Source: Gadus chalcogrammus
Taxonomy: Eukaryota; Chordata; Actinopteri; Gadiformes; Gadidae
Reading direction: 5' to 3'
NCBI RefSeq assembly: GCF_026213295.1
Contig: NC_079417.1
Coordinates: 7,056,867-7,120,866, forward strand
DNA length: 64,000 bases
Below the pieces are notes generated by a model that had not been told where the DNA came from, did no database searches, and worked only from the letters and a program-made list of their open reading frames with translations. Within the stretch, counting starts at the first letter, position 1. Each line of letters begins with the position of its first letter. A program made the position numbers and the translations under genes. Below, piece after piece: positions 1 to 64,000 of this stretch.

Positions 1-1674
1 AAGTTTTACTACTTATAGCGTTCAACTGTGGGAATGGTTTTAGACACAGATATACATACACATTGATGTAACCACACGCACACTTACACGTGTGTGTGTG
101 TCTGTGTATGTGTAGCAAACAACGTTTGGCTGATTCACGAGTGAAGCGTTTAGTGCGCAACAAAATAGGAACATGAATTATGAGTTGTGCGTGTGTATCG
201 CTTTCCTAAAGCCTTCCCGGGTGCTCAGCACAAATATTCCTGCTAACATGATTTAAGAATGCTCATAAAACATTGTCCGTGAATCATTAAGAATCGTATA
301 TCACGTCCAAAGCTTCATTCTTATTAAACAAAATATGACATTTTTTTTAAGCATTTGTGAACTTTTTTTTTATATGTGTATGAAACACAAATGCTCCCTC
401 CCCGGTCTTTACCTTTTTGGCATTTAGCGTATTTGACATAATTAAATGTTATGCATACATTTTAATGTGTTGACTGCACACAGTTAATAGAGCATCGTAT
501 TTCAGCTTTCTGTTGTCATTGCAAACATGAGCAATATGCATTAGCATTACGTTAATATTATTATTATTAAAACATTTATTTTACCACTCAGATCCACTTT
601 TAATGATGGCATTGAAAATCGTGTGTCAGTTTTATGTTACTAAGATACTGTTGCCAGAGAAAACAATTACGTTAATGCTAAGCACCAGATAATACTATAT
701 CTCTTCAAACCCGTACACAATATGCTGTCATTTGTTTACTGTACACAACCACAGACATTTAAACATTATGGAAATCCTTGTTGGTTAATCTGATAGACAC
801 ATTGTCATAATGTGAACATTTCCCATTCCAACCGCCACCGGAATGTTCTGTCAAATGAGGCGTTCACCTTAGGGATGCATTAGGAATATGAATCGCACGC
901 AGCATCCGAAGCGTTATTACTATGATGGCAGGCTTCCTCGTCCAGATAAGTGCATAATCCAAACACAAAAATCCAAACGATCGTTTGAGAGAATGATGCT
1001 CAAATGAAACATTTGTCAGGTCCAAATGAAAACATAATGGGTTCATTAAAGACAAGAAATAAAAGCCCATGTGGGGATGAGCTGAAACAACTTTAGTGCG
1101 GCAGAATTCATTCTGTTCCCCGTATTTCAACTCTGACATTCACAGAGCCGTGGCCGGGGAATTCCTCCCGATTGTAATCTCTGATGAAAGACAAAATAAA
1201 GCAAAGAAAGCGCTCATGTACTAGTACTTTACTGATTATTTTCTTACATTGCCAATAAAAAATAACTAATAACCAAGCCTCAGTAAAAAAGCAATTTGCA
1301 AGAGATTGCCTTTCACCTTGAATCAAGGAGATTCATTCCTAGTTTGAATCAACAGACAAGATACAGTGCACTTTTTTAATGTTGTCATGACCATAATCAT
1401 TTGTTTAATACGTGTTACATTTTTTCTCTTCAATTGAAACTGGGATCAGCCAGATCCAATTAATCCAATCAATTAATAACACATTCACCTCATCTTAATA
1501 ATTGACTTTGCTCATTATAAATTAAACATGTAGCGAAAGACAGAAATGTCTATATAAATAATGAATACTTTCCCCTTAGACTCAGACGGTGCATTTGGCA
1601 AACGTCTGAACTTCTTTTGAAGCTTTGAACTTTGACATCGTTGCTTATAAAAGTAAGTAAGTGTGTGTTTGGCT
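1..1674 (-). other. 3' flank / probable 3' UTR of STPG2
   Basis: No coding region is visible here. The stretch is AT-rich and lies just downstream of the STPG2 stop codon on the minus strand. Minus-strand poly(A) signals could be TTTAAT at 1375-1380 (ATTAAA in sense) or TTTATT at 575-580 (AATAAA in sense). Neither can be chosen from sequence alone. The short reading frames on both strands look random. Confidence 0.4.
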
Positions 1675-51970
<50,296 letters not shown>

Positions 51971-52916
51971 GTTGATTACTAGGCTTCGAGTTAATTGATT
52001 AATGGATTAATGCATCGCTAAAACGACTGTCTTCTTTCTTTTTCTGATCTCTATCGAATACATTCGTCCACTGTCTCTCTCTCTCTCACTGGGCGCTATG
52101 TTACTTTGTGAGCGTCGTTGCTTGGACACGCTGCATAATGTCCGTACTAACGCGCGGCGTGTATATAACATTGTACCACTGCACACGTGGAAATAAAACA
52201 ATGAACCCATGACCAATTATTTAATAAATGTATGTTGCTGGTTTGTTATTTGATTGTCCAGAAAGACCAAATGATGAATAACATTTTGGGATTCCTAAAC
52301 AGGTTTAGAAGTTGTGACATGTTCTAAATGGCTCAATACCGCCACCTGGCGACAGAGAATAGTCCATATATGCCAAATAGACATATCATTATGACTACAT
52401 TTTAATGTAATAATGATATATTTTAAAATCATCCTTGAAAACTAAACAAATAATGTGCATTTTTTGAATATATCAAATTACTTATTTTACAGTAATGCAT
52501 ACGAACTACTTAATAATTTAGTAAACGTGATGATTTAAAGTGATTACAATGGGAATATAATGGGAGCGGAGGGGGGGGGGTAAGATCCAAGGCTAATAAA
52601 GACCCATGTTGTTTGAAAGATTATCTTTTGTGACCTAATTTAAAACGAGGGCGTTTAAAGCTGAAGGATAAAAATCATGAAAGGTTGAAGTTGAAAATAA
52701 ATTCTGAAGTGACGCCATGCCGATAGGGGGGCACAGTGGACTTGAGGAGCGTGACGGGCCAACCGTATCCCTCGAAGAAGACCCTGTTGCTAGCATCACA
52801 TCCTTTCCTGCTGTCATCTGCTTCCTCTGTGTCATCGGGCCAACTGCTTTCCATTCATTTATTTCCAATCACTTACACGAAATCCTTACTCCATTAGTCG
52901 TTGACTACTCTGTAAT
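51971..52916. promoter_or_regulatory. Divergent STPG2/BRI3BP promoter region
   Basis: 946 bp between the two start codons. A TATATAA-type element lies at 52160-52168, about 190 bp upstream of the STPG2 ATG; it could serve the minus strand. A weak X-box-like half site (GTTGCTTGGACAC, about 52119-52131) is present. 52200-52600 is AT-rich. A 67-codon upstream frame (52717-52920) ends in a TGA that overlaps the BRI3BP ATG as ATGA. Confidence 0.55.
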
Positions 52917-53099
52917 ATGAAGGGGTTAAAGATCGTGACCGTGCTGTCGTGTGTGTTGGTGTCTTTGTTCTGTGTGGCGGAGGCTGCAAGGAACAGGAAA
53001 GACTCCAGCAACCAGAACAGCTTCCGCCGGGCGGCGAACGGTATCTACCAGACCCTCAGCAATGTATTCGGCGAAGAAAATATTCGAGGATTGTACAAG
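52917..53099 (+). CDS. BRI3BP: BRI3BP exon 1
   Basis: 61 codons including the signal peptide. The last codon is Lys of GLYK. The donor is GTTGGT, which is weak; an alternative GTAAAA 7 bp further would break the join to FFSKTTERF in exon 2. Confidence 0.88.
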
Positions 53100-54448
53100 G
53101 TTGGTAAAATGTGCATCCAACAATAATCGAGACCATGTGACCGATTATAAGTAAGCAGTGAGGGAGGTTTTCAGTTACTGAATGGGAGTAGGTCAGTGGA
53201 CACTCATCTACGGTTGCCATTTTGAGGTTAATCTTGACATCCCGCTCAAGCAACGCTAAAACAATTTTTTAACTATTTGAATTAAAAATAAAACGAACAT
53301 ATTTTATTGGTTTTATTGCCCAAAACACAGAAACTCGGCTTTATGACGTAGTTTACACACGGCGCAAGCCCATTGGCCATGACGGCAGCAGTTATATTTT
53401 GTTGTCCAAAACATCCTATGGGGAAATTGTGACATGTTTGTTCACTAACTGCCCCCAATAGCTCTACCTCATTGCCACAACACTAATTGAAAAAACTGTC
53501 TCCCACAACGAAGTACTGAAAATTGCATTTACTTAATTACATGCATCTTTCTTTCAGTTTTTCTCCAAGACAACCGAACGTTTTGTCCATGGAGTTGACG
53601 GCTTTGTCGACTCTATCTGGAAGATTTGGACAGATCTGCTGGATGTCATGGGCATCGATGGTACGTTTATGTTAAAATTATTATGCATAATTATTAACTT
53701 AGCAAATTATTGTTCTTAGGATCTCAGATATACCACAAGGTGTGATGTTGATTAGCCATTACATTCCTTATCAACCTACCTAGTACTCAGTGTACTATCT
53801 GCCATAGATGAACGATGGGTGAGGGCTATATAAAAATAAAGGAATCCTAAATCTAGAATTCCTACTGTGAGAATGTTTTTAACAGACCGTGTGGTGTGTT
53901 TTAGTGTCCAGATAAAAGTTCTGATATAGATTTAAAAGAGCCCTTCATAGTGAAATGATGTCCCTTTCTTAAATGTCTATTTGAAAGGCTGCTCCATGAC
54001 TCACCTTGCCTTGCCTTTCCCAGCCTCCAACATGAGCCACTACTTCAGCCCCACCTCGCTGACCAACTCCCCGGCCCGCGCCCTGCTGCTGGTGGCCGCC
54101 GTGCTGCTGGCCTACTGGTGCCTGTCCCTCTTCCTGAGCGGCCTCTACTACCTGCTGCACTCGGTGTTCGGCCGCTTCTTCTGGGCGGTGCGCGTGTTCC
54201 TCTTCGCCATGGCCTGCCTCTACATCCTGCAGAAGTTCGAGGGGGACCCGGAGCGCGCCGTGCTGCCGCTGTGCTTCGTCATGGCGGTGTACTTCATGAC
54301 GGGGCCCGTGGGCGCCTTCTGGCGCCGCGGCGGCGGCGGGGCTGGCTCCCTGGAGGAGAAGATCGACCAGCTGGACACCCAGGTCAGGCTGCTCAACATC
54401 AGGCTGTGTCGCATCATGGAAAGCATGGACCGATCAGCGGAGAAGTAG
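52917..54448 (+). CDS. BRI3BP: BRI3BP, BRI3-binding protein (3 exons, whole gene span)
   Basis: Exons 52917-53099, 53558-53660 and 54024-54448 join into 236 codons plus TAG. Residues 1-23 are a signal peptide ending VAEA. Then come NSFRRAANGIYQTLSNVFGE (residues 34-53) and TERFVHGVDGFVDSIWKIWT, which follow the BRI3BP pattern closely. Three hydrophobic segments follow: ALLLVAAVLLAYWCL, FFWAVRVFLFAMACLYIL and AVLPLCFVMAVYFMTGPVG. A charged C-terminal helix EEKIDQLDTQVRLLNIRL is probably a coiled coil. Human BRI3BP (about 251 residues) is a multi-pass protein reported in the ER/mitochondrial membranes and linked to cell death and to BRI3. TMEM109 is the nearest relative, but the motif wording fits BRI3BP. 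Exon 3 is much more GC-rich than its surroundings. Confidence 0.94.
53100..53557 (+). other. BRI3BP intron 1
   Basis: 458 bp of AT-rich DNA with nothing recognisable. Intron 2 (53661-54023) is likewise plain. Confidence 0.8.
53558..53660 (+). CDS. BRI3BP: BRI3BP exon 2
   Basis: Starts FFSKTTERFVHGVDGF and ends LLDVMGID, phase 0 in, phase 1 out. Acceptor CTTTCAG, donor GTACGT. Confidence 0.93.
54024..54448 (+). CDS. BRI3BP: BRI3BP exon 3 (C-terminus)
   Basis: Residues 96-236, all three membrane segments and the charged tail ending MDRSAEK then TAG. The acceptor is CTTTCCCAG. A Gly-rich insert (RRGGGGAG) precedes the coiled-coil tail, where mammals have a Ser/Pro-rich stretch. Confidence 0.95.
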
Positions 54449-57400
54449 AGGGGGGGGATGTGCTGGGGGGGTTGGCGCGGGGGATTCTGGGGGTGATAGT
54501 TTGGGAGTTCCCATGGGCACATTTGACGGCAATAACTTGGTGTTGACACTGCTGTTCTTGAGTTTTGGTGAAATCTCCATTCGAAACGATGACGAACGAT
54601 AGTTTAGGCAAATGTCACAAAATAATAGGTATAGCTTTCAGTTTATTTACACCTGGCACTCTATTTATATCGAGTATTTTGACTGAAATGTTTCTAAGGT
54701 TAGGTCCATCTGCAGTACAAGGTATTAATAACACATTTTCCTTTTGAAACTGATTTGTCAACAGTTTTGCTTCAGAAAAAACTCTCAATCTGGTATGCAT
54801 CGTGACACTTGGAATAGATCCAGGTTTGTAATAACGACAACATATTATCTGAAGTTGGTTTCCTTTTAAATTATTGTGAATATCCCCTAGGTCCTGAATG
54901 TTTTTATCAACTTTGTCTTTCCCTTTTGGAAAGTGTGTGTGTGTGTGTGTGTGGTTACCCAACCATCTTTCTTACCATTCCCATCGAGCTCTCATGTCTG
55001 ACAATTCCATTTTATTGACCCTCTCGGTTCCGTTTTAACTGTTAATGCCACAGAATATTGGGACATTAGCTTCCATAAGAGCAGGTATCAGGAACCCCTT
55101 TTTCTTACTGCATTTACTGGTATTTTGTACAAGTTCTCACGCAGGTTACACATGTAATTGGGTGCATTGTTGGGATATGGGTGTGGTCACTGTTTGAACT
55201 TTAGACAGGCACTGGATAAGACAAACTAATGGAAATGACACAAGGCAACGCTATCTCAGGGACATAAGCATAATATTAAATACAAAAATACAATTGGATA
55301 TGTCAAATGTCATCTGGATTTAATATCCTAAATATACAGCGGTTGAGGGGGAAACGATGTGTCGAGTAGGAAGAATGGGAGAGTTGACTAGGCTTCACAT
55401 GTACCAAGGGATAGTGCTCATGGTGTTACCATTGCATACCAACGCATTTTTCAACATACTCTTTTGTGTCCTGAAAAACTAGCATGGCCTTTTTATTGAT
55501 GTCCAAATGTCTTTCTACTACCTTTTGAGTTGACCTAATAGTTAAAGCTGATGGGTTTTCAAATTAAGTTATCAATAACAACCAGATGGATTGATATTAT
55601 TGAGTCAGCGATATCCATTGGTGGTCAGATATTGTACGTGGAATTTAGTTGTCATTTTTTTTCCGGAAACATTGTGATCGTGAACACATCTCATTCTCAT
55701 TTAATCATTCCTGGACTTGAATATTAGTTAAATGGATTAGCTTTAAAATTGTGAAACAACAGCCTATTATTTTTCTAATATATTTTCTGTAAAACTGTTT
55801 AAATAACCTGCGTGACATTTTTGTGGAAACGACTACCAAAACTTTTTTCGTTTTGGTTCATCACATCTGCCTTTTATTTAATTTTGTATTGTTTTGGCCT
55901 TCATTCTTCACAGTACTGTATTTTTTATGGATTTTTTTTTTTTTTTTTTTGGTTCCAATTGAGACGCACACGATAATGTCTAGTTGCTGTGTTTTGGTTT
56001 TTCTTGCATACCACCTCTTGTGTTCTTTGTAATGATCTCTATTAACCCTGACTGCCCATTGCACTATTTTAAATAACTATCTTTTACAATATCTATTTCT
56101 TTAACTTGTGTTGATGGTGTTGTCGGCAAAGATTGAAATACTTGCCTGACCCTAGCGCTGTGTTATTCAGATATGTAATATATATATTCTTGTCAACTTT
56201 TATTGTAGAACATGTTGAATATTCAGATTTATTTTCCAGCATGAGATGCTGAAGCCAGAGAATGTCTGTGATATGAAGGTCAAATCGGTTTAATGAATGC
56301 GGTATGCTAGTCTCTAATATTTCCTTGGTGTCTGGACACCAAGACCATATTGGTGTCTGGACACCAAGACCATATTGGTGTCTGGACACCAAGACCATAT
56401 TGGTGTCTGGACACCAAGACCATATTGGTGTCTGGACACCAAGACCATATTGGTGTCTGGACACCAAGACCATATTGGTGTCCGGACACCAAGACCATAT
56501 TGGTGTCCGGACACCAAGACCATATTGGTGTCCGGACACCAAGACCATATTGGTGTCTGGACACCAAGACCATATTGGTGTCCGGACACCAAGACCATAT
56601 TGGTGTCCAGACCAATATTGCCCAGTATATCAGCGCTTCAGCTTATTGGAACAACTTCTCTTAAGAACATCAAACCACGATAGCCACGCAGAGTGCCTCG
56701 TGGGGATAATGTAATGGGGCCTAGAATTAAATAGATAAGGAATTTGATATTCCAAAAAGGGGTGCTTCCAATCAAAAGTACATTTTTAATTATTTGTGGC
56801 AGAGGCTGCAAAGTAATAAGCAGGGTGTAACAACTCAAGAATCCTGTTAATCCGCAAAAAAATCATGTAAGCCGTTTTGGTTTTCTGAACTAAGTCTTCA
56901 CTTCAATTAAGCAGTTTATTTTCTGGCCGTTGTTTGGGTTTTCATGTTCTCTGATGTTGTTAGCTTTTTGAGTGTATGCATGGTTAAGTTATTTGCTGAG
57001 TGTCGTGTTCATTCCTCCAAAATTCAGAATTTCCTCTATGAATTATTGACAGGAGCACCAAACGGGTCTCCCTGTTGTCTACTTTATGAGTTTGTCTGAA
57101 TCTGTAATAGAGTAAAGTTTTGGGAAAAAAAAAGTTGTCTTACAGTGCAAATGAGGTCCAGATGTGAATGAATTAAACTTTATCACCACTGAGTTCCTTG
57201 TTTTTATTTTGTTCAAGTTAAACGCATTGTTTAGGGCAAAGCCCACATTCAAATCATGTAGGGAAATGAGAATCAGATAAAACACCAGTACATTGAGGAA
57301 ATAAGTTTTAAAAATCATAAAAACGTTTATTTTTGTATCAAATGCTGATTTACACGTAGACAAGACATTTCCTGAGCAAGATATTTTAGAAAAATAGTCT

Positions 57401-58785
57401 TATATTACAAGTAGACTCTATACATAAATACAACTAACTAGGATTACATCCTGCTCGTTAATATAGATCTCTTGATTATCATTGCACATTGTCTAGTTTA
57501 AAACATTACAACCATAACCCTAAAAGGTCAGTACACACAGTGCTAATTGATGCCCTCTGACACAGTCAAAAATTGTGTCCACACGCATCCAGAAATACAT
57601 CACTCATAGCAGTTACAATGTAGCCCTAATGCACATTAGGAGGTCATTATAACTTAGTACATTTTTGAAGAAGTTGAGATTGTTCTACCAAAAACACATA
57701 GAAGCACATTCAGATGGCTAGTAGTGCTTGCACAGTTCTCGGCACACAGAATCCAAGTCAGAGAGTTGAATACTTTACTAGGACTAATATGTAGAGTGCT
57801 TTCTGTTGGTCTACACAATGTGTACGATAACTATGGCATTAGACTAGGAGAGGATGCCAGTTATCATTGGCCAGCATCTGTTCTGCTCCAGTCCCTCCTA
57901 CTACAAAAATGCAATTTCTGATTTTTCCTTCACGTGAGCTGTCAGTTATTGGTCCCTTGGGCAAGAATAAGAAGAAGAGGAGGAAACCAACACAGACAGT
58001 GTTGATGTTTTTCTAAGTTATTTGACCAAGCAATGTATGAAACATTTAACAGAAACGGATATCCTTCCCTCTCTCTAATCAGTTAACCACTAAACCTGTG
58101 TAGCAAATGGATATTACTTCATCGAGGTCCCTTCTCTCTGAATGTTAAGGATTTTAATACATTTACCCTAAAATTACTGAAATATCTTTTTCTTTTTCAT
58201 TAAACATTAACATTAACAAGAAGAATGTTTCTGAGATTCACCAAAAACCCATATTCTAACCATTGTAAATCTATGGAAAAGTGTGCGTTGATATGTGCTG
58301 ATGAAACTACAGATTTCACATCTGTGATGAAATGGCAGTGGGGGCTACAGGCTTTTCATGATGACTACATGAAATATACTGTTTAGCGTGTTGGCTTATC
58401 CTCGTTTTTGTGAGATTACATAACTAAATCCAAGTCATCGAACATGACATTACGACCATAAATAATATTGATTGGCGACTCCCTTGTACTTGCCACTCAA
58501 ATCCCGAAGTTGCAACTTCCCCTATAGTTCACATTAAGAAACCAAATTGCCCGAACCAAATTTAAAATTGGCAGCAAGAGATTAACGGCTTTGAATAAAC
58601 ACTGGAGCAAAACAAAATGGACGTCATGTTCAAAGCATTAGCTTTCCTTCCCACCAACCTGCCAAATTGTCACAACTCCATCAGTAATTTAAACTTCTTT
58701 CATGAAAAATCAAAAAATCCTTCAAAGACAAATAAAAAAAACAATCAACATTAAAAATCATTCTACCAGGTGGTGCGAGTTTGTA
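54449..58785. other. Convergent BRI3BP/WDR31 3' region
   Basis: AT-rich and without a supported gene. It must contain the 3' UTRs of both genes. Minus-strand AATAAA candidates for WDR31 are TTTATT at 57203-57208 and 57327-57332, which would imply a 3' UTR of about 1.5 kb. No strong plus-strand signal for BRI3BP could be chosen. It holds a short GT run (about 54934-54952) and the 25-bp minisatellite. Confidence 0.6.
56327..56610 (+). repeat. 25-bp minisatellite, 11 full units plus a partial one
   Basis: Units start every 25 bp from 56327. Each has GGTGTCTGGACACC or GGTGTCCGGACACC followed by AAGACCATATT. The second form is a perfect 14-bp palindrome. Units 1-6 and 10 carry T, units 7-9 and 11 carry C. 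Since 25 is not a multiple of 3 and no stop occurs in any frame, all six frames stay open (spurious frames of 94-151 residues). Confidence 0.97.
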
Positions 58786-61739
<2,954 letters not shown>

Positions 61740-64000
61740 GTCAGCAACCCCACTAATAAAACACAAGCAGAGTGAAACCCTGAGTGAATCATCTTGAGTA
61801 TAAATTCGCACGAAAATGATACGTCAAAATTAGACGTTAGTCATTTGGGTTAGTGATCAATTGCTTTTGTCTAATACCAAACATGCTTAGCAATGTCTGC
61901 TAAATTCATGGCTAAATTCCCTAAAATATGTAACGGCCAAAGCTTGCATAAGGGTCTGGCCCGCAGCCGCCGTGCACGGGCAGATTAAACCAAACTGCGT
62001 GCAGCCACACACACGCGCAAACTCGCCAGACAAATGACAGGAAAGAGGAGACTGAAATCCAATTAGGGCAGCATCCTTACTGTCACATGCAATTAGTCAC
62101 ACAAACAACCCCCTAGGAAAAATGCCTGCTATACATCCATGCATTGAGCCAGAATACACACGCTCACGCAAACACAAGGGAAAATAGGTGTTCCGTTTAA
62201 TGTTAGAAAGGGGGAGGAGGCATAGTTCATGACGGACATTATAAGGCAGGTTCTTACCAGTCACAAGTAACGTTAGATGTAGTTGCAGGGAAGCTACAAG
62301 TTGCTAGCTTGCATGCTAATTAATCTCGCTTTGGTCTCTCATGCCCAGGGAGCGCAACAAAAAAGTAGCAAAGAAACTTGAAGGAAACGAAACACGTGTT
62401 CATCTCCGATAACTTCATGATGACACATTCACACAACATTAATTGTCGTAAAGCAAATGGTTAGAGAGTAACGCGACTCGTCCTGCAGGGCGGTGGCATA
62501 GCGACGCTTCCATCGCAACCAGGGCGTGGTCTTGGATCACATGGTAACTAACAACAGGAAATCTAGCCAGGAGATGGATCCTTCAAAGTAAAAGTTACCA
62601 ACTTCTCCAGGATTGATTGCGCAGCCTGTGGGTTGAGTCATTCACTGCCTTTAAAGGAAGGTGGTACTAGGCAGCCCTAACTAGGAAGCCTTTTTTATGT
62701 TTCTTGCATTCTTGACTACACTGTATTCTATGGTTACAGTATCTGAAGTATGGACAATTGGTAGCATTGTACCAGCTGTGTTTCTTGATAGGTCCATGAT
62801 AGTAATTTGTACCCCACTTTCTATAATACTTCCCAGAGCCAGAGAGAGAATTTTCTCTATCACTCTGATACTTACTTCTTGTTAATGGATCATCATGGAA
62901 GTATATATTTCATTTACCTATTGTATCTAATCTATTTAAACCTCCTAAACGTTGTTAACGGTATACTAAAAATAAATCTTTGATTCTAAAATGATTTGAT
63001 GAATTGATTCTAGAAATGTATCTAGGCTACAATCATAGGGTACACTGCTGGATTCGATAGGATGGTATTGTTTTCGGATTAAGGTTAATAAGATTACTAA
63101 AGAAATGAATAAAGTCGCTATGATGACTGCCAAAAATAAAAGAGATAATGGAATACATCATGGTGATTGAAACTGTCTCTACTTTGCACAAAGTTGCTGA
63201 AGCCCTCGGGTGCCCCCATTTCTAATCTAATTGGGCCACTTAGCTGGGTTACCATTAACGCTGCTCAATACATCTGTGTGTTGGCCTGAATTCAAACTTT
63301 TTTTTATTGTGTCAGACTGTATTTAATCAGTGGGTTAAACTATACTTTGTATCCTAATTAAAATAATAATAATAATGTCATAAAAATGACTACTTTTTTG
63401 GTCAGAAAATATATATTTAGGTCTACCCAAATGGGTTGGTTGGGAATATATCAATGACTTTTCGATGTAAGGAAGTAAAATAGACCTATATTTGTATTGT
63501 CATCGTTGCATTATATAAACAGTGCAGTTAGCTTGTTCTCCAAACAATGACATATGTGAGGAAGGGCAAACTTTTACTTTATGCTGCTGTCGAACAGATA
63601 GATGATAGATGAAAACTGTTTCCCAACACATACATAGCTCACCTAGATTTCCAGGACCCTGATCAGAGCAGTTCTTGTTTGATGACCCTTTGGTGTTTGT
63701 TCTAAGAGCTATTGTTTTCTTGATCACCTTGATTCGTTTGGTTGTCCTAAAATCAAGTGAGACTGACTCAGACCCTCATAAGGAATAAGTCTGTGGGTTT
63801 AACAATATGTGTTCTAATTCCGTATGGACAAAACAAATAATAAAAGTACTTTATCAAGTGATGTGATTCAGTCAGCAATGCATATAGCCGTCCATCTCCT
63901 TCCTCAAAGGTACAGATTTGATAGTAAAAGGAGTGATAAGAGGACAAATCTGACATACTTCGGAAAACCTGGTAGAATTTCTACAATGTCCTAATCAATC
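61740..64000 (-). other. WDR31 upstream region and beyond
   Basis: Probable 5' UTR and promoter lie in 61.74-62.6 kb. From 62.6 to 64.0 kb the DNA is AT-rich and I see no gene, repeat family or RNA. Confidence 0.55.
62506..62519 (-). promoter_or_regulatory. X-box-like (RFX) site upstream of WDR31
   Basis: Minus-strand GTTGCGATGGAAGC resembles the RFX X-box GTTGCCATGGCAAC with three changes and correct half-site spacing. RFX factors drive ciliary genes, and WDR31 is one, so the position about 770 bp upstream of the ATG is plausible for a promoter with a noncoding first exon. Confidence 0.4.

Noticed and set aside
56093..56714. Six overlapping frames of about 94-151 residues with a repeated HQDHIGVW/PDTNMVLVS pattern
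   Set aside because: Produced by a stop-free 25-bp minisatellite unit; equal in all six frames.

Overview
This window is vertebrate nuclear DNA, almost certainly from a teleost fish. It has split genes with GT-AG introns, fish-type SINEs, a LINE 3' end with a TGATTC-type tail, and cut-and-paste DNA elements. Very long AC/GT dinucleotide arrays (about 90-130 bp) are unusually frequent. That density suggests a cod-like (gadiform) genome, but this is inference only. The base-level background is AT-rich intron with a few GC-rich islands.

Three real genes can be rebuilt exon by exon, each with phase-consistent splice sites and an intact frame. (1) STPG2 (sperm-tail PG-rich repeat protein 2) is on the minus strand. 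It has 13 coding exons from 51970 down to 1675 and encodes 585 residues over about 50 kb. (2) BRI3BP (BRI3-binding protein) is on the plus strand. It has 3 exons, 52917-54448, and encodes 236 residues. It is arranged head-to-head with STPG2 across about 0.95 kb. (3) WDR31 (a WD-repeat protein tied to cilia) is on the minus strand. It has 9 coding exons from 61739 down to 58786 and encodes 353 residues. It converges on BRI3BP. STPG2 and WDR31 both belong to the cilium/sperm-tail gene set, and the WDR31 upstream region carries an X-box-like site. BRI3BP is a membrane protein of the ER/mitochondrial system.

Layout: 1-1674, 3' flank of STPG2. 1675-51970, STPG2 with very large repeat-filled introns. 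Intron 12 (1837-14049) holds a GA-rich satellite, a GGGCCC-ended DNA element with a LINE piece inside it, a 44-copy GTGA array, coding-like remnants, a 397-bp TIR element, and a possible plus-strand secreted-peptide exon. Intron 10 (17325-34084) holds AC arrays, SINE pieces and a LINE tail. Intron 7 holds a second, rearranged GGGCCC element with a nested SINE. Intron 6 holds a clean 490-bp hAT-type element. 51971-52916 is the divergent promoter. 54449-58785 is the convergent intergenic/UTR region, with a 25-bp minisatellite whose unit carries a 14-bp palindrome. 61740-64000 is the WDR31 upstream region.

The most notable pattern is that several STPG2 splice acceptors are built directly from microsatellite DNA: GT in front of exon 12, CCT in front of exon 13, CCTT in front of exon 6, and a hexanucleotide in front of exon 5. 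Many long predicted reading frames in the window (Ser/Leu-, Cys/Val- or Thr/His-rich) are translations of simple repeats, not genes.
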